From: Burkholderiales bacterium
GTDB lineage: Bacteria > Pseudomonadota > Gammaproteobacteria > Burkholderiales > SG8-39
DNA: 64,000 bases
Direction of reading: 5' to 3'
Assembly: GCA_027493935.1 (NCBI GenBank)
Contig: JAOSJV010000001.1
Location: forward strand, 1,612,001 to 1,676,000
Shown: positions 9,604 to 17,236 of the stretch, in pieces
How positions within the stretch are numbered: position 1 is the stretch's first letter
How the letters are laid out: each line of letters begins with the position of its first letter
The notes under the pieces: generated by a model
Told to the model about the DNA's origin: nothing
The model's input: the letters and a program-made list of their open reading frames with translations, nothing else
Databases searched by the model: none
Position numbers and translations under genes: made by a program

Positions 9604-10140
9604 CCAACGGGGCGGCGCGGGCAACGACACCATCACCGGCTCCGCCGGCGACGACACGATCCAGGGTGGGTTGGGGGCCGACACGCTCTCCGGTGTCGAC
9701 GGCGACGACACCGTGAACCTCGGCGCCCAGAGCCTCACCCTCAAGGACTGGTACGCCGCGACGGCCAACCAGGGGTTCCTCTCGCTGCAGGTGATCACCG
9801 AGGCGATGACGGGCTAAGCTCCGGGCGGGGCCGATCCGCTTCTCGACCACAAAGTGGAGCAGTTCGACTTCCAGGCGCTCGTGGCCGCGTTCGACACCGC
9901 GGGCGCCGCGGACCCAGCGCTCACGAGCTGGGGGCTGATGAGCGCCCTTCTGGATACTCACCTCGGGGGCTCGGACGATGCGGCGCTCATCTCACCTACC
10001 AGTACGGGGTGAACGGCAAGCTCGCCGGCATTGCGACGAACGCGGCGCAGGACGTGCTCGGCTCGGCGCAGTTCGGGACGCAGGCGCAGACCTTGAGGCC
10101 GCTCGCGACGATCCAGGAGGGTCTGGTCAAGCTCACCTAG
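9604..10140 (+). pseudogene. RTX-type giant secreted protein, C-terminal remnant
   Basis: The first 120 bases encode GxGxDx calcium-binding repeats (GAGNDTITGSAGDDTI, then GLGADTLSG, then GDDTVNL), and the rest the acidic C-terminal region of an RTX adhesin or hemolysin (LTLKDWYA, DFQALVAAFD, AYQYG-like VNGKLAGI, QDVLG, LRPLATIQEGLVKL). At least two frameshifts, after 9815 and near 9990, split it into three frames. No start codon or N-terminal body is present, so this is a fragment stranded next to the IS91 element. Proteins of this kind are exported by type I secretion. Confidence 0.7.
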
Positions 10141-10289
10141 CGACGGAAATCTGCTGGCGACGGCGCCGAAGTCCTCCGGGCGAGGAATCTTCACGCACGC
10201 CTGACGTGCTCAAGGGTTCACCCCCGCAGTGCCATGCTAGACTGGAAGGAGCCCGGCACAGGAGCCGAGCAATGTCAAGCGAGGGAACG

Positions 10290-10514
10290 ATGCAAACGCG
10301 CGAGCTTACGGCCATCATCGAGCGCGAGGGTGAAGGGTTCGTCGCGCTGTGCCCGGAGCTCGACATCGCGAGCCAGGGCGACACGATCGAGACCGCGCGC
10401 GCCAACTTAAAGGAGGCGCTCGAGCTGTTCTTCGAGACGGCCGACCCTGCCGAGATCAAGGCTCGACTCCACGACGAGGTGTTCGTCACGCGCGTCGAGG
10501 TCGCGATTGGGTAG
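10290..10514 (+). CDS. hicB: HicB-type antitoxin
   Basis: A 74-residue HicB-like protein: LTAIIEREGEGFVALCPELDI followed by ASQGDTIETARANLKEALELF is the typical partially degraded RNase-H-like HicB fold. ATG 10290 is preceded by GAGGGA at the proper distance; ATG 10272 would add six residues. HicB neutralises the HicA mRNA interferase and usually represses the operon. The gene overlaps hicA by eight bases. A 35-residue remnant of a near-identical protein lies at 23187-23294. Confidence 0.8.
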   Translation: MQTRELTAIIEREGEGFVALCPELDIASQGDTIETARANLKEALELFFETADPAEIKARLHDEVFVTRVEVAIG

Positions 10515-10728
10515 GCTCCGCGTCTTCTCCGGCCGCGAGCTTTGCCGGTTGTTGATGCAGCAAGGGTTCCAGCAGGTCAGGCAGCGCGGCAGTCATGTCG
10601 TCATGCAGAAGCGCACGGAAGCGACGACCGTAACGGTGCCCGTCCCGCTGCACGACGAGATCCGCATCGGCACGCTGCAGTCGATCATCCGCCAGTCCGG
10701 ATTGCCACGCGAGCTCTTCGAGCATTGA
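10507..10728 (+). CDS. hicA: HicA-type mRNA interferase toxin
   Basis: A 73-residue HicA toxin with the double-stranded-RNA-binding-like fold: LCRLLMQQGFQQVRQRGSHV, where RGSH holds the catalytic histidine, then VTVPVPLHDEIRIGTL and a C-terminal IIRQSGL. It starts with TTG inside the hicB stop region, giving an eight-base overlap and likely translational coupling. Antitoxin-first order is common for this family. It appears intact. Confidence 0.8.
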   Translation: MGRLRVFSGRELCRLLMQQGFQQVRQRGSHVVMQKRTEATTVTVPVPLHDEIRIGTLQSIIRQSGLPRELFEH

Positions 10729-10876
10729 CGTAGGCTTCCGCGATGAGTCGTGTCCCTTCAGGGACCTTCTCCAATTCGGGTCTGCAACGCGTCGAATCCG
10801 ACTGTTCGAGGCGGCAAGCTGACCAAAAGTTGGAGAAGGTCGACGTCGTAACTACTTGATCCCGCGAACTACACGC

Positions 10877-10939
10877 CCGAACTCGAAATCTGTTGTACGG
10901 TTTACCGTACCGGGGGTTCGAATCCCTCCCTCTCCGCCA
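10877..10939 (+). other. 3' half of a tRNA-Ser(CGA) gene; probable attachment-site remnant
   Basis: The anticodon loop CTCGAAA (anticodon CGA at 10884-10886), a serine-type long variable arm, a T-arm with loop TTCGAAT, the 3' acceptor strand CCTCTCC, a discriminator G and an encoded CCA are all present. The 5' acceptor strand, the D-arm and a pairing 5' side of the anticodon stem are not. This is what a tRNA-directed integrative element leaves at its distal end. No integrase is visible in the window. Confidence 0.7.
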
Positions 10940-10948
10940 CGAGCAAGA

Positions 10949-10977
10949 GAAGCCCGCGATCGCGGGCTTCGTTGTTC
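10949..10977 (+). terminator. Rho-independent-like hairpin downstream of the tRNA fragment
   Basis: A perfect 22-base palindrome at 10949-10970 (10-bp stem, GAAGCCCGCG arms) is followed by GTTGTTC. It lies ten bases after the tRNA CCA end and is probably the original tRNA-Ser terminator. Confidence 0.55.
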
Positions 10978-11282
10978 ATGGCAACAGAGGAGCGAGCCAA
11001 CTGCTTGGCTCGCGTGAGGGATTCGAAGGGCGCGCCGATGCCGAAACGGCCGGCGCGCGGCGATCGCGATACGTGACGGAGTTCCTCCCGCTCCGCCAGG
11101 GTCTTGGTGCCGAAGTAATTCTTGTCGGCGTCGAACCGTCGCCGGCGCGTTCCTGGCAAGTGGATCTGGCCGGAGCCGGAACCCCCTGATTGCCGGGCTG
11201 CCGAACGTCGAGCGATTCAAGTAGCGCGGGTCGCGTATCGGGGTGGCGAGCCGTGCGTCGAATCGGCCGGGCGCGTGATTTC
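10971..11282. other. Stretch without a credible gene
   Basis: About 310 bases between the terminator hairpin and the antitoxin promoter. Open frames on both strands look like shadows. A minus-strand frame containing NYFGTKTLAEREELRHVS has a protein-like feel but no start signal and no family I recognise. Confidence 0.4.
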
Positions 11283-11317
11283 TTGACGTATGTCACTTCT
11301 GGAATTAAAGTGACATA
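11283..11317 (+). promoter_or_regulatory. Promoter and operator palindrome of the VapBC-like pair
   Basis: A perfect inverted repeat, TATGTCACTT at 11289-11298 and AAGTGACATA at 11308-11317, surrounds nine bases. TTGACG at 11283-11288 is a good -35, and an AT-rich -10 (about 11304-11309) lies inside the palindrome. Binding of the ribbon-helix-helix antitoxin here would block RNA polymerase. The palindrome ends one base before the start codon, leaving no room for a Shine-Dalgarno site. Confidence 0.65.
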
Positions 11318-11318
11318 C

Positions 11319-11528
11319 ATGGAAAAGACACAGATCTACCTGCCCAAGGAAGAACTCGAGGCCCTGCGCAAGGCCGCGGCGCGCTCCGGCCGCAGCGTCG
11401 CTGAGCTCGTCCGCGAGGCGATCCGCAAGGTCGTGCTCAGGCCGCCGACCACCGGCCCGGTAGCGATCTGGGATGGCAAGCCGCGGCGAACGGCGATGGA
11501 GCACGACAGCGTTCACGACGAGCCCTGA
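11319..11528 (+). CDS. Ribbon-helix-helix antitoxin (VapB/CopG-like)
   Basis: A 69-residue protein. The N-terminal KTQIYLPKEELEALRKAA and SGRSVAELVREAIRKVV form a canonical ribbon-helix-helix DNA-binding fold; the C-terminal tail (WDGKPRRTAMEHDSVHDEP) would wrap the toxin. The start ATG lies directly after the operator palindrome with no ribosome-binding site, so the mRNA may be leaderless. Its stop overlaps the toxin start (ATGA-type). It neutralises the PIN-domain partner and autoregulates the operon. Confidence 0.75.
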   Translation: MEKTQIYLPKEELEALRKAAARSGRSVAELVREAIRKVVLRPPTTGPVAIWDGKPRRTAMEHDSVHDEP

Positions 11529-11945
11529 TGCGGCAGCGCGAGGCCGCGTTCGTCGATAGCGGCGCGTGGATCGCTCTGGCGCTTTCGCGTGATCCGCTGC
11601 ACGCCCAGGCGCGGGAGCAATGGGACTTACTCCATGCGGCCGGTGCGAGGCTCCATACGTCGGTTCCGGTCGTCGTGGGAGACGTTCACGTTTCTCGATC
11701 GCAACGCCAACCGGGACGTGGCGCTGGCGTGGAAAGACTCGATCTACGAGCGGGGCATGGTCAAGATCCTGGCTTGCGAACTGCGCGACCTCGAGCAGTC
11801 GTGGGAGTACTTCCAGCGCCGGGACCTGCACAAGCTCTCGGCAGTCGACGCGACGAGCTTTGTCATCATGAAGCGAGCCCGCATACGGCTCGCTTTCACC
11901 TTCGACCATCACTTCTCGGTCGTGGGTTTCCGACTGGTCGCCTGA
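11528..11945 (+). CDS. PIN-domain toxin, VapC-like (frameshifted)
   Basis: About 138 residues after joining two frames. The PIN-domain acids are visible: FVDSGAWIAL near the N-terminus, VVETFTFLDR in the middle, and LSAVDATSFVIMKRARI with AFTFDHHF near the end. PIN toxins of this kind cleave tRNA or rRNA. The frame breaks at GGG 11677-11679; removing one G restores PVVVETFTFLD. As deposited, the protein stops making sense after the first 50 residues, so it is either an inactive toxin or a sequence error. The start overlaps the antitoxin stop. Confidence 0.7.
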
Positions 11946-12110
11946 TTCTTTCGCGGCTGCCCGGCATACGGCGGACGGTGCTCGAGCGCACGAAGGCGGG
12001 CGCCCTGCAGAGCTGATCGGGGCGGCCGGCGCGCGACCTGTCGCCCGCGCGACAGGCGCGGCGGCCGAGCGCGCGTAGCCTCCGGGGCACTCCCAGGAGG
12101 AGGCCCGCTC

Positions 12111-13100
12111 ATGACCACCCGACCGCTTCGCCGCGCCGCGCTCGGCGCGTTGCTCCTCTCCGCCGCCGCCCTCGCACACGCCCAGCAAACCGTCCCGGCC
12201 CCGGCGGCCCCGCGGGCCCTGCCGACCCAGACCAAGCCGTGGAAGGGCGACTTCGACGGCATGGTCAAGCGGCGCCACATCCGCGTCCTCGTGCCGGACG
12301 CCCTGGAGGACGAGGACATGATGGAGATGCTGAACGCGGGGCTCCTCGAGGCGATCGTGGTCGACGACTGGAAGGCGCGGATCTGGGCGCAGGTGCTGCC
12401 GAAGATCAAGGTGAACGACGGCGCGGTGCTGCGCTCGGGCGGGCTGACCGGCTGGGCGGTGCGCAAGGAGAGCCCCAAGCTCGCGGCGATCCTCAACGAG
12501 TTTCACGAGAAGTTCGTGAAGAAGCACGGCCTGCAGCAAGCCCGCATCAAGCAGTACTCCAACCGGATCCGGCAGCTCAAGGACCCGACCGGCTCGGCCG
12601 ACTGGAAGCGCTTCGAGGAAACGCTCGCGTTCTTCCGCAAGTACGGCGAGAAGTACCGCTTCGACCCGCTGATGCTGGCGGCGCAGGGCTACCAGGAGTC
12701 GGGGCTCGACCAGAATGCGAAGAGCCACGTCGGCGCGATCGGCATCATGCAGATCATGCCTGCGACCGGCGCCGAGCTGAAGGTCGACATCAACGTCGCC
12801 GAATCGAACATCCACGGCGGCGCGAAGTACATGGACCAGCTCATGACCCGCTACTTCCCCGACGCGAACTTCAGCGAGGCGAAGCTCGCGGCGATCCCCA
12901 ACGTGCTGAAGACACCGGCGCCGAGCGTCGCGATCCTCGACTTCAATCCTCTCGGCACGGTGCTCGCGGTGCGGCCCTGCTGCCACAACGACCACTACTG
13001 GCAGGTGTTCTTCGACACGAACCGCGCCCTCAACGACGCTGGCGGCGAGGGTGGCTACCCGGCGCCCGAGACGCGGCACGCGCTGCGCAAGCTCGCGTGA
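12111..13100 (+). CDS. Chimera: MltF-type lytic transglycosylase with internal deletion, fused to an MscS C-terminus
   Basis: A 329-residue open frame with a signal peptide (ALGALLLSAAALAHA) and a strong AGGAGGAGG ribosome site. Residues about 35-60 and 61-150 are the two ends of the solute-binding-like domain of MltF-type transglycosylases. The roughly 120 residues between them are missing, and the join lies in RVLVP, a motif shared by both edges. Residues 170-258 are the SLT domain (QGYQESGLDQNAKSHVGAIG, MQIMPATG). From residue 259 (IPNVLKTPAPSVAILDFNPLG, then HNDHYWQVFFDTNRA) the sequence is the cytoplasmic C-terminus of an MscS channel. The SLT tail and all channel helices are absent, so neither function is likely. 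Confidence 0.7.
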   Translation: MTTRPLRRAALGALLLSAAALAHAQQTVPAPAAPRALPTQTKPWKGDFDGMVKRRHIRVLVPDALEDEDMMEMLNAGLLEAIVVDDWKARIWAQVLPKIKVNDGAVLRSGGLTGWAVRKESPKLAAILNEFHEKFVKKHGLQQARIKQYSNRIRQLKDPTGSADWKRFEETLAFFRKYGEKYRFDPLMLAAQGYQESGLDQNAKSHVGAIGIMQIMPATGAELKVDINVAESNIHGGAKYMDQLMTRYFPDANFSEAKLAAIPNVLKTPAPSVAILDFNPLGTVLAVRPCCHNDHYWQVFFDTNRALNDAGGEGGYPAPETRHALRKLA

Positions 13101-13136
13101 GCCGGTGCCGAGCGGCGGATGCTGCGCTGTGGTAAG

Positions 13137-13178
13137 CGTATAGGAAATTCAGAACACCTTTTCCCCATGCGCGACTCC
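13137..13178. repeat. Solo IS91-type terminus
   Basis: About 40 bases match the outer end of the 95-bp terminal repeats at 7650-7839 (shared TTTTCCCCATGCGCGACTC core). No transposase follows. It lies directly downstream of the chimeric transglycosylase gene. Confidence 0.65.
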
Positions 13179-13207
13179 AGCCGCATTGAGCGGCTCACAA
13201 TCTAAAG

Positions 13208-13224
13208 CCCCGGCTTTGCCGGGG
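13208..13224. terminator. GC-rich hairpin
   Basis: CCCCGGC and GCCGGGG arms around a TTT loop. There is no T-run after it, so it is a weak terminator candidate or a repeat-associated hairpin. Confidence 0.35.
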
Positions 13225-13227
13225 ATA

Positions 13228-13668
13228 CTTACCGGACCCAGCAGATCATGGACAGCGTGCGCGCGCTCGAGAAGGAGCTCGCGCGCCTGAAGTCCCGGAT
13301 GGCGGTCTCGCAGGGCGAGGAGCTCGTCGCGCAGGCCGCCGACGTCAAGGGGGTGAACGTGCTCGCCGCGACGGTCGAGGGCGCCGACGCCCGGGACGCT
13401 GCGCGAGACGACGGACAAGCTGAAGGACAAGCGCAAGAGCGCGGCCATCGTGCTGGCGGCGAGCGAGGGGCCGCGCGTCAGCCTGATCGCGGGCGTCACC
13501 CCCGGATCTCACCGCGAAGCTGAAGGCCGGCGACTCCGTGAACTTCGTCGCGCAGCAGGTCGACGGCAAGGGCGGCGGGCGCGCGGACGTGGCGCAGGCC
13601 GGCGGCGGCGAGCCGGCGAAGGTGCTGGCGGCGCTCGCCCCGGTGCGCGGCTGGGTCGAGCAGCGGAT
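13228..13668 (+). pseudogene. alaS: Alanyl-tRNA synthetase C-terminal fragment
   Basis: Across three frames the sequence reads [63 protein letters not shown], then [19 protein letters not shown] and [14 protein letters not shown]: the coiled coil and C-Ala domain of AlaRS. Both frame breaks sit at C runs (in GACGCCCGGG near 13388 and CCCCC near 13498), so the piece may be a clean fragment with indel errors. The catalytic and editing domains are absent. A functional alaS must lie elsewhere. Confidence 0.75.
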
Positions 13669-13687
13669 CCGAAGACGCGGGCCGCGC

Positions 13688-14262
13688 CTACGGGTTGATC
13701 GCGGCCACCACCCCGGTCGTCATGCCGTAGGTGATCCTGCGCGTCGTCGACGCGTCCTTGCGGTACGTGTAGGTGCAGGTGTTCGTGGCGCCGCTGCCCT
13801 GCGCGCGGTATTCGGTGGCGGGGTCGGTCGCGAGCGTGCTGATCGACGGCCGTACCGCGAGCACGCTGTCCCACACTTGGCGGCAACGGTTGGCGTTGGC
13901 GGTCGCGTTCACGTTGGTGAGGTTGCCGTTGGTGCGCGACGGCAGGCAGTTCGCATTGAAGTCGACGTTGCCGGCGCCGTAACCCGGGAGGTTGATGTTC
14001 GAGGCGTGGCCGCGCGCGAGGCACATCACGCGCGCGGTCGCTATGGCGCTCGCCAGCACGCCCGCGGTTGCGGCGACCGCGCTGCGATGCGCGTCGGTGC
14101 GCAGGTCGACGAAGGCGGGCGCCGCGACGACCGCCAACACGGCGAGGATCGCGACGACGGCGACCAGCTCGACCAGCGTGAAGCCGCGCCCCGCCCGCGC
14201 GGCGGGCGGGGGGCGCCGCCGCGGCAGGCGTGGCGTAGGAGCGGTGCTTCGTGCGGGCGCAT
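13688..14262 (-). CDS. Prepilin-type pilin or pseudopilin
   Basis: The segment [18 protein letters not shown] is a type IV prepilin cleavage site and N-terminal helix, with glutamate at +5. About 140 residues of a GspH/minor-pilin-like body follow, with cysteines in CLARG, CLPS, NRCRQ and TCTYTYRKD. The frame stays open upstream but lacks a good start; ATG 14262 ([13 protein letters not shown]) joins it if one base is corrected in the C/G run near 14206-14213. It would be a minor subunit of a type IV pilus or type II secretion pseudopilus. No other pilus gene is nearby, so it is an orphan. Confidence 0.6.
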
Positions 14263-14464
14263 CGTCTGCGATTCTGCCGCGGCCGGCGGCGGCGCGAGCG
14301 TGCAAACCCGACAGTCCCGGCGGGTTTCCGCGGTGCGGGCGCCGCCGGGACGGCAATCTGCACGCCCGGCGCCTCTTTGGGGGCCCGTCCCGGCGCTTGC
14401 GATGCACGGCTGGACCGGCCGTTCGGCCAGAATCGACCCCTTGCACGCCCGTACGAACAATGCC

Positions 14465-14577
14465 ATGCCCTACTGCGGAAAGGTGCGACCGGTCGCGCGG
14501 AACGACGGCCCACAGCCGGACTACCAGGTCGACGATGCCCGCATCCGCGAGATCAAGGAGCTCGCGCCTCCGGCGGC
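14465..14577 (+). pseudogene. DAHP synthase (AroG-type) N-terminal fragment
   Basis: From ATG 14465 the reading is about 38 residues ending in [19 protein letters not shown]. This closely resembles the opening of AroG-type 3-deoxy-7-phosphoheptulonate synthases (YQNDDLRIKEIKELLPP in Escherichia coli). It stops being homologous exactly where the solo IS91 end starts, so the rest of the gene has been lost or displaced. It adds to the set of truncated core genes here. Confidence 0.6.
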
Positions 14578-14833
14578 GCGTAGGAGACTCGAAACACCTT
14601 CTCCCCATGTGCGACTCGGTTGCCGGCCCGGCACAGCGTCGAATCACGCGGGCGTCTGGTGAGAATTGCTCCGCCGCGATCCCCAGCGAGCCCTGAATCG
14701 GCCTGAATCGCCTCGCGCCGAGGTCGTCTGACCGCTTCGCGCGGGCATGGGTCGAGCCGCAGCGCCGACCCCGTTGCGCAGGCGTTCCTGGCTTGAGTTT
14801 CAGGCCGCCTGGAACAACTCCGGCAGCCTCTCC
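14577..14833 (-). mobile_element. IS91-family remnant (terminus plus transposase C-terminal codons)
   Basis: The 256 bases match 7745-8000 with scattered differences: the terminal repeat, the AATCGGCC region and the codons for the transposase end (LPELFQAA). The rest of the transposase is absent. The divergence shows this is an older or different copy rather than a recent duplication. Confidence 0.75.
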
Positions 14834-14961
14834 AGCAGGCGCGGCTATCGACCGCCGCACAACCGCGCGCACGGTGCGCGCCGCGATGCCCCGCGCGCCG
14901 CCCGGGCACGGCGCCGACGCCACCCACCTCGCGCATCGACCCACTCACGCTTGCCGGATAG

Positions 14962-15498
14962 CGGCCGCAGCTCGTCAAGTTCGCGCAGCGGCGGCTGCGC
15001 GACCCGGCCGCCCCCGACGACGTCGTGCAGGAAACGCTGTTCGCCGCGCTGGAAGGCGCCGCGCGCTTCCAGGGTGACGCCTCGGTCGGCACCTGGCTCA
15101 CCGGGATCCTCAAGCACAAGATCCTCGACCACTTCCAGCGCGGGCAGCGGAAGGCCACGCCCGAGCGTCCGGCTGCGGAGAAACCCGACGCGCCCGCCGC
15201 AGAGCCGGAAGAGCTCGCGGAGCCCGCCGCGCCCGGTTGGGGCGACCCGGAGGCGGCGTTCGCGCAGGAGCGCTTCTTCGAGGTGCTGGAGCGCGGGATC
15301 GCGCGGCTGCCAAACAAGGTCGCCCGCGCTTGCCGCATGCGCGAGGTGCTCGGGATGAGCACCGACGAGATCAGCGCCGAGCTCGCCATCACCGCGTCTC
15401 ACTGCGCGGTGCTGCTCCACCGTGCGCGCAAGGCGCTGCGCGAGCACCTGCAGGCCGAGTGGTTCGGCGGCGCCGGCGCGACCGACGGCCGGTCCTAG
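14962..15498 (+). pseudogene. ECF-type RNA polymerase sigma factor, 5' end damaged
   Basis: From 14962 the reading is RPQLVKFAQRRLRDPAAPDDVVQETLF, AALEGAARFQG and GTWLTGILKHKILDHFQR: regions 2.1-2.4. A linker follows, then region 4 (LPNKVARACRMREVLGMST, ISAELAITASHCAVLLHRARKAL). The same frame upstream (SRIDPLTLAG) is also sigma-like, but TAG 14959-14961 interrupts it. Translation from ATG 15025 would lack half of region 2, including most of the core-binding helix. No anti-sigma gene follows. The frame may be a pseudogene, or the stop may be a sequence error. Confidence 0.65.
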
Positions 15499-15727
15499 CT
15501 CACAGGGTCGCCCCGGCGACAGGAGCGACGGGGCGACTCGTATGGACCTCGTCGATGCGGTCGACGAAGAGCCGGCCCTCCGCACCGCAAGCCGCGTATG
15601 CGCGGGCCGCGAGCCAGCCCAGGGCGCGCTCGTCCTCGCACCGGTACCAGCCCCCGGAGCGCGCGCAGTGCAGGCCCGCGCCCGGGACCTCGATCGCGTG
15701 CAGGCAGCGTTCGCAAGGCTTGGGCAT
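15495..15727 (-). CDS. Small cysteine-rich protein, unknown
   Basis: A 75-residue protein, MPKPCERCLHAI at the start with CxxC, then LHCARSGGWYRCEDE, suggesting zinc binding. The ribosome site AAAGGAGG precedes ATG 15727 at good spacing. It overlaps the end of the convergent sigma gene by four bases and is transcribed after the receiver-domain gene. I recognise no family. Confidence 0.5.
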
Positions 15728-15764
15728 CACCGCCTCCTTTCGATCGATGCGAGCGCGCGGCCGA

Positions 15765-16142
15765 TCAGCTCGATCGCGTCGCTGCCCTGACGGCGTCGAC
15801 GAGCGCGCGCCCCTCGAACGGCTTCGGCAGGTAAGCCGCCGCGCCGAGCCGCTCGGCTTCGGCGCGTGCAGCCGGAGAGTCGTGCGCGGTGATGAAGATC
15901 ACCGGTACCTTCGATCGGGCGTGCGCGAGGCGCCGGCCGAGCTCGAGGCCTGAGTCTCCCGGAAGGTGCACGTCGCAGACGATGCAGTCGGCGCGCGCCG
16001 CCATTCCGGAGGCGAGACCGTCCTCGGCGGTCGTGAAGGCCTCGACCTCGAAGCCCGCGATTCCCAGGACACGCGTCAGCGCCGATCTCATCCCACAATC
16101 GTCCTCGACCACGACGACGGTCGTCCGGGTGCCGTTCGCCAT
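15765..16142 (-). CDS. Stand-alone response-regulator receiver domain (FixJ-like)
   Basis: A 125-residue receiver domain with all key residues: EDD near the N-terminus, the phosphoacceptor aspartate in CDVHLPG, threonine in FITAHDS, and lysine in LPKPFE. There is no output domain. Start ATG 16142 was chosen because the receiver fold starts right after it. It may relay phosphate in a larger circuit, perhaps that of the kinase at 20128-22015; this is inference from proximity only. Confidence 0.75.
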   Translation of the reverse strand: MANGTRTTVVVVEDDCGMRSALTRVLGIAGFEVEAFTTAEDGLASGMAARADCIVCDVHLPGDSGLELGRRLAHARSKVPVIFITAHDSPAARAEAERLGAAAYLPKPFEGRALVDAVRAATRSS

Positions 16143-16226
16143 GCCCCGACCTCCGGCTCCGATGCTCGAGGCCCGGTGCATGCGACCATCATCAGGACGA
16201 CGGACGCTCCACGCGCGGCGGTGGCG

Positions 16227-17220
16227 TCAGCGGTTGGCCGGCGGGTAGACCGTGCGCCAGTCGCGTTTCATGCTGACGATGGTCCAGCCGCGCTGCGGCC
16301 CCCTCGTCGAGCCCGCGCTCGAGCCGGCCGATGTGCGACTTGCGGTCGTAGCCGTACTCGCGCTCGGCGTCGTCGTGGTGAAGGATCAGTCCGAACCGCG
16401 CCCCCGGCCCTGCCGTGACCCACTCGAGCATCTGAAAATCGCCGTCGGAGTTGCCGAACGCTGCGATCGGTCGGCGACCGATGTGCCGGTGGATGCCGAC
16501 GGGCTTGCCGGCCTTGTCGTCGATGAAGTCGATTTCCGCCAGGCGCACGAGCGTCGGCATGCCGCCGCGCACCTCGTACTTCGTCTTGATGCTCGAGCCG
16601 ACGACCTGCTCCGGCGGGATGCCGTATACCGCCTCGGACCACGCCCGCACGAACTCGATGCCACCGCCGGAGACGATGTAGGTCTTGAATCCGCTCGCGC
16701 GAAGGTACGCAAGGAGCTCGAGCATCGGCTGGTAGACGAGCTCGGTGTAAGGCCGCTTGAAGCGCGGGTGGCGCGCGGTGGCCAGCCACCCCTTGACGGT
16801 CGCCTGGAACTCCTCGGGCGTGTTGCCCGCATGCGTCGCCATGATGAGCTGGAGCAGTCCCTTTTCGCCCGAGGCCGCAAGGGCCTTCATGTCGCCTTCG
16901 AACACGGCCTTGAACGGCTGCGTGGTCTTCCATTCGGGATGCTTCGGCGCGAGCGCCTTGACCCGATCGATGGCGAACAGCAGCTGGAAATAGGCGGGCT
17001 GCTCGGACCACAGGGCGCCGTCGTTGTCGAACACGGCGATCCGGTCGCCCGGCGGCACGTAGTCCTTGCCGGCCGGGTCCGTGACCGCCCGCACGAACGC
17101 GACGATGCGCCCCTTCGCGGCATGCTCGTTCCAGGAGGGGAGCGGATCGGATTGCGCGATCGCGGTGCCGGCGGCGATCAGGACGGCGAACGCGATAACC
17201 AGGCGGACGATCCGCGTCAT
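16227..17220 (-). CDS. Periplasmic HAD-superfamily phosphatase-like protein (frameshifted near the C-terminus)
   Basis: A signal peptide (IVRLVIAFAVLIAAGTAIAQ) precedes a HAD fold: motif I AVFDNDGALW, motif II SGGGIEFVR, a lysine region (KPVGIHRHIG) and motif IV AFGNSDGDFQML. Motif I reads DxDGAL instead of the common DxDGTL. About 330 residues. The frame slips at five C at about 16297-16301; removing one restores the family-typical ending RGWTIVSMKRDWRTVYPPANR-like and the stop at 16227. It lies in a same-strand cluster with a lipoprotein and an arylsulfatase, an arrangement suggesting periplasmic ester hydrolysis. Confidence 0.8.
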
Positions 17221-17236
17221 CTCGGACCTCCGAGCG

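Noticed and set aside
10832-10939. Complete tRNA-Ser gene
   Set aside because: GGAGAAGG at 10832 could be the 5' acceptor strand, but it is about 52 bases from the anticodon instead of 33-37, has a mismatch, and no D-arm or anticodon stem pairing is present.
10902-11159. Minus-strand frame containing REGFEPPVR
   Set aside because: This is the well-known false frame read across tRNA-Ser T-arms; no ribosome site or family supports it.
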